Shown here: positions 7,655-11,477 of the stretch, piece after piece
Layout of the letters: each line of letters starts with the position of its first letter
How positions within the stretch are numbered: position 1 is the stretch's first letter
NCBI GenBank assembly: GCA_012727515.1
Contig: JAAYGZ010000246.1
Coordinates: forward strand, 1 to 11,477
DNA from: Desulfovibrionales bacterium
GTDB taxonomy: Bacteria; Desulfobacterota; Desulfovibrionia; Desulfovibrionales; Desulfomicrobiaceae
Length of the DNA stretch: 11,477 nt
Direction: 5' to 3'
The notes under the pieces: generated by a model
What the model saw: the letters and a program-made list of their open reading frames with translations, nothing else
Database searches by the model: none
Told to the model about the DNA's origin: nothing
Translations under genes and position numbers: made by a program

Positions 7655-8701
7655 TTAGGCAAATTGCCCAAGAAAACGCAAATCATTCTCAAAAAACATA
7701 CGCAAATCGCCAATCCCGTATTTGAGCATGGCAATACGCTCCACCCCAAGGCCAAAGGCAAATCCAGTGTAAATATCTGGATCATAACCAACTTTGGCAA
7801 ATACAGCCGGGTCCACCATGCCGCATCCCAGAATCTCTACCCACCCAGTTTCTTTACACACCCGACAGGCCGTATCCGGAGCAGTTTTTCCACTGCCGCC
7901 GCAGATCACACAGCTGATATCCACTTCAGCGCTTGGCTCTGTAAAAGGAAAAAAACTGGGCCGAAAACGCACCTTGGTGTCATGGCCAAACACGGTTTGC
8001 ACAAATGCGGTAAGAATACCACGCAAATCAGCCATGGTCACATGCGTATCCACCAAAAGTCCTTCTATCTGGTGAAACATGGGAGTATGCGTAATGTCTG
8101 AATCACGACGATAGACCTTGCCCGGAGCAATCACGCCCAAAGGGGGCTTGCGTGCCAGCATGGTGCGGACCTGCAAGGGCGAGGTATGGGTGCGCAGCAG
8201 AATTGAATCAGAAATGTATAAGGTATCCTGCATGTCCCGGGCAGGATGCTCTGGCGGCAGATTCAGGGCTTCAAAATTGGTAAAATCATTTTCCACTTCC
8301 GGGCCACTGACCACCTCAAACCCAAGTCCGGTAAAGACAGAACAAACCTCCCGCATAACCCGTGTCACAGGATGCAAGGACCCACGATCAGGCCGCCAGG
8401 AAGGCGCGGATGGATCAAAAAACTCAAGTGCCTGGTCCTGCATGACGCTTTGCAGTGCCTGAACCCGTTCTTCCCACACCACTGTCATGGCTGTCTTGAC
8501 CGTGTTGGCTGCCTTGCCCACAGCAGGACGTTCTTCCGGGCTAAGAGCGGCCATGCCGGACATAAGCTCAGCCAGCAGCCCCTTGCGGCCCAGAAAGCGC
8601 ACCCGCAGCGCCTCTACCTCGTCCAATGAAGAAGCCTGGCCCAGGGCTTGAGTCAGCTCCGGGACCAGGCTTTCTAACGTACCAATAATATCGTTAGTCA
8701 C
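7655..8701 (-). CDS. pheS: phenylalanine--tRNA ligase alpha subunit
   Basis: Catalytic alpha subunit of phenylalanyl-tRNA synthetase (class II), 348 residues. The N-terminal 100 or so residues form the tRNA-binding coiled coil. The catalytic core has motif 1 near [10 protein letters not shown] (110-119), motif 2 from [21 protein letters not shown] (194-214), and motif 3 [14 protein letters not shown] (317-330). Ala315 in GFAFG is the usual pocket alanine that sets phenylalanine specificity. A four-cysteine insert, Cys264/Cys267 and Cys279/Cys282, sits in the core; similar CxxCGG...CxxC inserts occur in several bacterial PheS, but not in E. coli. The start is GTG at 8701..8699, sharing one base with the rplT stop (TAGTG), and only a weak ACAGGC precedes it, which points to translational coupling to rplT. 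Confidence 0.97.
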   Translation of the reverse strand: MTNDIIGTLESLVPELTQALGQASSLDEVEALRVRFLGRKGLLAELMSGMAALSPEERPAVGKAANTVKTAMTVVWEERVQALQSVMQDQALEFFDPSAPSWRPDRGSLHPVTRVMREVCSVFTGLGFEVVSGPEVENDFTNFEALNLPPEHPARDMQDTLYISDSILLRTHTSPLQVRTMLARKPPLGVIAPGKVYRRDSDITHTPMFHQIEGLLVDTHVTMADLRGILTAFVQTVFGHDTKVRFRPSFFPFTEPSAEVDISCVICGGSGKTAPDTACRVCKETGWVEILGCGMVDPAVFAKVGYDPDIYTGFAFGLGVERIAMLKYGIGDLRMFFENDLRFLGQFA

Positions 8702-9054
8702 TAGTTTGCCTGTGTTTTAACGAGTTCGCACAGCTTGGCAAAAGCGTCCTTTTCATAGACCGCCATGTCGGCCAATGCTTTTCGGTTCAGTTGGATATCT
8801 GCCACTTTCAAGCCGTGCATAAAACGGTTGTAGCTCAGCCCAAATGCACGCACCCCAGCATTAATGCGCACAATCCACAGTTTACGGAACGCACGCTTTT
8901 TCTGCTTCCGGTCGCGATATGCAAAACATAAGGCGCGCTCTACGGTTTCTCGGGCAGTACGGTACAGCTTGCTGCGCGCACCGCGATAGCCTTTGGCCAA
9001 GGCCAAATACTTTTTGTGCCTTCTATGGGCTGATTTTCCTCTTTTTACTCGCAT
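8701..9054 (-). CDS. rplT: 50S ribosomal protein L20
   Basis: Ribosomal protein L20, 117 residues, the usual size. It binds 23S rRNA early in 50S assembly, and in Bacillus and E. coli it also represses its own operon through an mRNA site. The sequence is typical: a very basic N-terminal extension ([25 protein letters not shown]), the central [26 protein letters not shown] (about 58-83), and the NRKALADMA helix. The ATG at 9054 has a strong AAGGAG six to seven bases upstream. It lies 69 bases after rpmI; that spacer holds two inverted repeats. Confidence 0.98.
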   Translation of the reverse strand: MRVKRGKSAHRRHKKYLALAKGYRGARSKLYRTARETVERALCFAYRDRKQKKRAFRKLWIVRINAGVRAFGLSYNRFMHGLKVADIQLNRKALADMAVYEKDAFAKLCELVKTQAN

Positions 9055-9123
9055 GATTTTCTCCTTAGGATCAGGTATAGTGGGAAAAAACTATACGCTG
9101 AGTCGTTCTGGTCCTGAACAGGA
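9055..9123 (-). promoter_or_regulatory. rpmI-rplT spacer with two inverted repeats
   Basis: The spacer contains GTATAG (9075-9080) against CTATAC (9091-9096) with a ten-base loop, and GTCCTG/CAGGAC (9111-9124), whose last base is part of the rpmI stop codon. In RNA the second would form a five-pair stem with a GUUC loop right after the stop. Neither is followed by a T-run that would make it a terminator. They may tune rplT translation or mRNA stability; this is inference from structure and position only. Confidence 0.45.
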
Positions 9124-9324
9124 CTAGAAAATGTACGGTGCCAAACGACGAATCGCCCCTACATAGGATGCATTCACCGTGGTGGACTGCCGCAACTGAC
9201 GTTTCCGCTTCGGGGACTTCTTGGTCAGGATATGACGCATGTTGGAATGACTGCGCTTTACCTTTCCTGTTCCCGTAACCTGAAAGCGCTTTGCAGCACT
9301 CCGGTTTGTTTTAAGCTTTGGCAT
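9124..9324 (-). CDS. rpmI: 50S ribosomal protein L35
   Basis: Ribosomal protein L35, 66 residues, the standard length. It is strongly basic and carries the family pattern [20 protein letters not shown] at the N-terminus, then [16 protein letters not shown] (31-46) and the closing LAPYIF. It is a late-binding protein of the large ribosomal subunit. The ATG at 9324 has a near-perfect GAGGAGG seed about five bases upstream. The gene follows a structured 148-base spacer after infC and precedes rplT, as in most bacteria. Confidence 0.97.
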   Translation of the reverse strand: MPKLKTNRSAAKRFQVTGTGKVKRSHSNMRHILTKKSPKRKRQLRQSTTVNASYVGAIRRLAPYIF

Positions 9325-9472
9325 AATTCCTCCTCAACAAAATAAGGCCGCTGAAACGGCCAACACTACAGCGTCCTCCCGCTAGAAACGGGAAATTTTT
9401 TCAAAAAGTAGCAGAAGGGCGCTTTGTCCAGAACAAAGGCACATGTCAAGATTTTTGACTGCGTTATGCGTG
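9325..9472 (-). promoter_or_regulatory. structured infC-rpmI spacer, candidate L20-type autoregulatory leader
   Basis: The 148 bases between the infC stop and rpmI carry several inverted repeats: GTCAA/TTGAC (9445-9459), CTTTGT/ACAAAG (9422-9438), TCCCG/CGGGA (9377-9393) and GGCCG/CGGCC (9346-9361). A longer-range helix of seven pairs with one mismatch can form between 9416-9422 and 9371-9377, enclosing the third hairpin. The last hairpin is followed on the minus strand by TTATTTTGTT and lies just before the rpmI ribosome site, so it could act as an attenuator. L20 is known to control this operon through mRNA structures at this point in gammaproteobacteria and before infC in Bacillus. I infer a similar function here; I could not match a known consensus. 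Confidence 0.6.
9346..9361 (-). terminator. terminator-like (attenuator) hairpin before rpmI
   Basis: A five-pair GC stem GGCCG/CGGCC with a six-base loop, followed on the minus strand by TTATTTTGTT. It sits about ten bases before the rpmI Shine-Dalgarno. The stem is short, so it is more likely a partial or regulated attenuator than a full stop; ribosomal genes downstream must still be read. Confidence 0.4.
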
Positions 9473-9994
9473 TTATTTCCTGGGCAGGCCAGCCAGCAAT
9501 AAGTGCATAGTCCGGCCTTCCAGACGTGAAGATTGCTCGACCTTGGCCACATCAGCGAGCATCTCTACCACACGGTCCAGAATTATCTGACCACGACTCT
9601 GGTGCGCCATTTCTCGGCCCCGAAAGAACACAGTCACCTTACAGCGATCTCCGTCTTCGATAAAACGACGGATATGCTTGACCTTGGTTTCCAGATCGTG
9701 GTCGTCTGTATGTGGACGAAATTTTATTTCCTTGACCTGAATCTGAGTCTGCCGTTTTTTGGCCTCCTGGGATTTCTTTTTCTCTTCATACAGATACTTC
9801 CCATAGTCCATAATTTTACAGACCGGAGGCTTGGCATTGGGCGCCACCTCCACAAGGTCCAGCCCAACTGCTTCGGCATGTTCCAGGGCTTCTGGCACAC
9901 CCATGATGCCTAACTGATTTCCGTCCTCTCCTACAACCCGGATTTCTTTTGCCCGGATCTGCTTGTTCCGACGAGCTTTAGTAGCTGAAAGAAT
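9473..9994 (-). CDS. infC: translation initiation factor IF-3 (ATT start)
   Basis: IF3, 173 residues, which binds the 30S subunit, keeps it apart from 50S and rejects wrong start codons. The N-domain runs from [19 protein letters not shown] through [23 protein letters not shown]; a basic linker helix ([13 protein letters not shown]) follows; the C-domain contains [27 protein letters not shown] and the end [11 protein letters not shown]. The first ATG (9904) would cut off about 30 conserved residues. In the true frame an in-frame TGA lies at 10000..9998, and the only sensible start behind a good ribosome site (GGAGG at 10007..10003, eight-base spacer) is ATT at 9994..9992. IF3 genes classically start with AUU, which lets IF3 repress its own translation. 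The gene overlaps the end of thrS by 17 bases. rpmI follows after 148 bases. Confidence 0.95.
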   Translation of the reverse strand: MLSATKARRNKQIRAKEIRVVGEDGNQLGIMGVPEALEHAEAVGLDLVEVAPNAKPPVCKIMDYGKYLYEEKKKSQEAKKRQTQIQVKEIKFRPHTDDHDLETKVKHIRRFIEDGDRCKVTVFFRGREMAHQSRGQIILDRVVEMLADVAKVEQSSRLEGRTMHLLLAGLPRK

Positions 9995-11477
9995 ATCTCA
10001 TTCCTCCATGTTTAAAGGGTTCTTCACATTCCTGCTGCAACATGCTGATACACTCACCCACAGACATCATGCCCACAGAAGCACCGCCCCGGGCACGCAC
10101 ATTGACGCAGGACTGCTCAACTTCCTGATCCCCCACAACCAGGGCGTATGGAATTTTTTCCATCTGCGCCTCACGGACCTTGAAGCCGAGCTTTTCATTA
10201 CGCACATCCAGTTCCACACGCATTCCAGCCTGCTGCAATTCTTCCTGGCACTGACGGGCAAATTCATTGTGCGCATCTGTGACAGTTAAGATACGAGCCT
10301 GGACAGGGGCCAGCCAGGTCGGGAACGCTCCGGCAAAATGCTCAGTCAAAATTCCAATAAAACGTTCTACAGAGCCTAAAATAGCACGATGCACCATAAC
10401 AGGCCGGTGTCGTTCTCCATCCTCACCCACATAGAGCAGATCAAAGCGCTCTGGCAGGGTAAAATCTACCTGAATGGTTGAGCATTGCCAGGATCGGCCC
10501 AGGCAATCACGCAGTTTCACATCAATTTTGGGACCATAAAATGCACCGTCCCCTTCGTTGATCTGATACGGCAGGTCCATCTCATGCATGGCGTCAATCA
10601 AAGCACGAGTGGCGCGCTCCCAATCAGCGTCAGAACCAATGGATTTTTCCGGCCGTGTACTGATTTCCATGGCATATTCAAAACCAAAAACACCCATCAG
10701 ATCTTGAATCCAGCCCATAACACCCTTGATTTCATCAAGGAGCTGGTCTGGACGGCAGATGATGTGCGCATCGTCCTGGGTAAACTGCCGCACACGCAGC
10801 AGGCCATGCAGTACGCCAGACAGCTCGTGGCGATGCACCACCCCAAATTCAAACAAACGCACTGGCAGATCGCGATAACTGCGCTGGCGTGTATTGTAAA
10901 TGAGCATATGCGCCACGCAGTTCATGGGCTTAACCCCGTACGGCACGTCATCTATTTCCGTAAAATACATATTTTCACGGTAGTTGTCGTAATGCCCGGA
11001 AGTTTCCCACAAATCACGCTTTAATATCTGGGGCGTGCGCACAATGCCGTAACCACGGCGGACCATTTCCTTGGTCACAAAATCTTCTAAAATTGTACGA
11101 ATAAGAGCGCCCTTGGGATGCCAGTAGGCCATGCCTGCCCCGCCGCGCTCATGAAAGCTGAACAAGTCAAGCTGTGGTCCTAACTTGCGGTGATCGCGCT
11201 TTTTCGCCTCTTCAAGCATGGCCAAGTGCGCTTTTAATTCTTTGGGCGTAGCAAATGCAGTACCGTAAATGCGCTGCAACATGGGCCTGTTGGAATCTCC
11301 TCGCCAATACGCGCCAGCCACTGCCGTCAGGGTAAAGGCCTGCAAAAACCCAGTGCCCGGCAGATGCGGACCACGGCACAAATCAACAAAGTCACCGTGC
11401 CGATACACAGAAACCAGTTCTGCGCCCAAGTCATCAATAATTTCTAATTTATATGTTTCGCCCAGTTCAGAGAACAA
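9978..11477 (-). CDS. thrS: threonine--tRNA ligase, C-terminal three quarters (5' end outside window)
   Basis: Class II synthetase that charges tRNA-Thr. The 499 visible residues lack the N-terminal TGS domain and part of the editing domain, about 140-145 residues beyond base 11477. Numbering from the first visible codon: the end of the editing domain has [17 protein letters not shown] (27-43); the catalytic core begins at [12 protein letters not shown] (97-108), with motif 1 in [11 protein letters not shown], motif 2 around [23 protein letters not shown] (216-238), and motif 3 [16 protein letters not shown] (358-373). The zinc that recognises threonine would be held by Cys187, His238 and His363, all present. 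The anticodon-binding domain covers about 388-499 ([14 protein letters not shown] onwards). The final codons contain the infC ribosome site and start, so the genes overlap by 17 bases and are translationally linked. The first visible codon is TTG and is internal, not a start. Confidence 0.97.
   Translation of the reverse strand: MFSELGETYKLEIIDDLGAELVSVYRHGDFVDLCRGPHLPGTGFLQAFTLTAVAGAYWRGDSNRPMLQRIYGTAFATPKELKAHLAMLEEAKKRDHRKLGPQLDLFSFHERGGAGMAYWHPKGALIRTILEDFVTKEMVRRGYGIVRTPQILKRDLWETSGHYDNYRENMYFTEIDDVPYGVKPMNCVAHMLIYNTRQRSYRDLPVRLFEFGVVHRHELSGVLHGLLRVRQFTQDDAHIICRPDQLLDEIKGVMGWIQDLMGVFGFEYAMEISTRPEKSIGSDADWERATRALIDAMHEMDLPYQINEGDGAFYGPKIDVKLRDCLGRSWQCSTIQVDFTLPERFDLLYVGEDGERHRPVMVHRAILGSVERFIGILTEHFAGAFPTWLAPVQARILTVTDAHNEFARQCQEELQQAGMRVELDVRNEKLGFKVREAQMEKIPYALVVGDQEVEQSCVNVRARGGASVGMMSVGECISMLQQECEEPFKHGGMRYSFSY
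9992..10007 (-). promoter_or_regulatory. infC ribosome binding site and rare ATT start codon
   Basis: On the minus strand GGAGGAA (10007..10001) stands eight bases before ATT (9994..9992), all within the last codons of thrS. This pair decides the infC start: no ATG, GTG or TTG lies between the upstream in-frame TGA and the ATG 30 codons inside the gene. Confidence 0.88.

Noticed and set aside
9421..9449. TTGACA on the minus strand at 9449..9444 as a possible promoter -35 for rpmI-rplT
   Set aside because: At 16-18 bases downstream the sequence is CAAAGC or similar, nothing like TATAAT, and the TTGAC is already an arm of a hairpin.
9473..9904. infC starting at the ATG at 9904
   Set aside because: It would remove the conserved first 30 residues of the IF3 N-domain, and no ribosome site lies before this ATG; the ATT at 9994 fits much better.
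10485..11024. Open plus-strand frame of 179 codons inside thrS, and similar long plus-strand frames opposite pheS, pheT, infC and the ATPase
   Set aside because: They lie antisense to clearly conserved genes, have no recognisable domains or ribosome sites, and their protein sequence looks like reverse-frame shadow composition.
11475..11477. TTG at the window edge as the thrS start
   Set aside because: The protein is already inside the editing domain here; some 140 N-terminal residues of a normal ThrRS are missing, so the gene continues beyond the window.

Overview
The window reads entirely on the minus strand: every supported gene runs from high to low coordinates. The order and content (thrS-infC-rpmI-rplT-pheS-pheT-merR, then a PilZ / PilB-type ATPase / HDOD cluster, then an aspartate-type aminotransferase and pgi) suggest a Gram-negative bacterium of the deltaproteobacterial / Desulfobacterota kind, probably close to Desulfovibrionales. 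That placement rests on gene order and protein style only and is an inference. It looks like ordinary chromosome. I see no mobile element, CRISPR array, tRNA or rRNA.

Region 1 (11477 down to 4854) is a translation operon: threonyl-tRNA synthetase (5' end outside the window), initiation factor IF3, ribosomal proteins L35 and L20, both subunits of phenylalanyl-tRNA synthetase, and a small MerR-family regulator. It ends at a clear hairpin terminator that overlaps the merR stop codon. infC has no usable ATG at its true start. The only well-placed start is ATT at 9994..9992, behind a strong Shine-Dalgarno inside the end of thrS, which matches the rare-start autoregulation known for IF3. The 148-base infC-rpmI spacer is rich in hairpins, one of them terminator-like, and probably holds an L20-type autoregulatory leader. 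The rpmI-rplT spacer carries two more inverted repeats. pheS starts with GTG overlapping the rplT stop by one base.

Region 2 (4853 down to 1577) is a compact signalling / secretion-ATPase cluster, visibly lower in GC than its neighbours: a zinc-ribbon-plus-PilZ protein, a 630-residue GspE/PilB-type ATPase with four tandem MshEN-like repeats at its N-terminus, and an HDOD protein with an intact HD motif. Two different candidate c-di-GMP-binding modules sit next to each other. No pilC, pilT, pilin or secretin gene is in view, so the cluster looks like an orphan regulatory and motor module. It is the most interesting part of the window.

Region 3 (1507 down to 1) holds a class I aminotransferase of the aspartate aminotransferase type and, 14 bases downstream, the first 103 codons of glucose-6-phosphate isomerase, cut by the window edge. 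They are probably co-transcribed and may be read from the region 2 promoter, because no terminator is visible before them.
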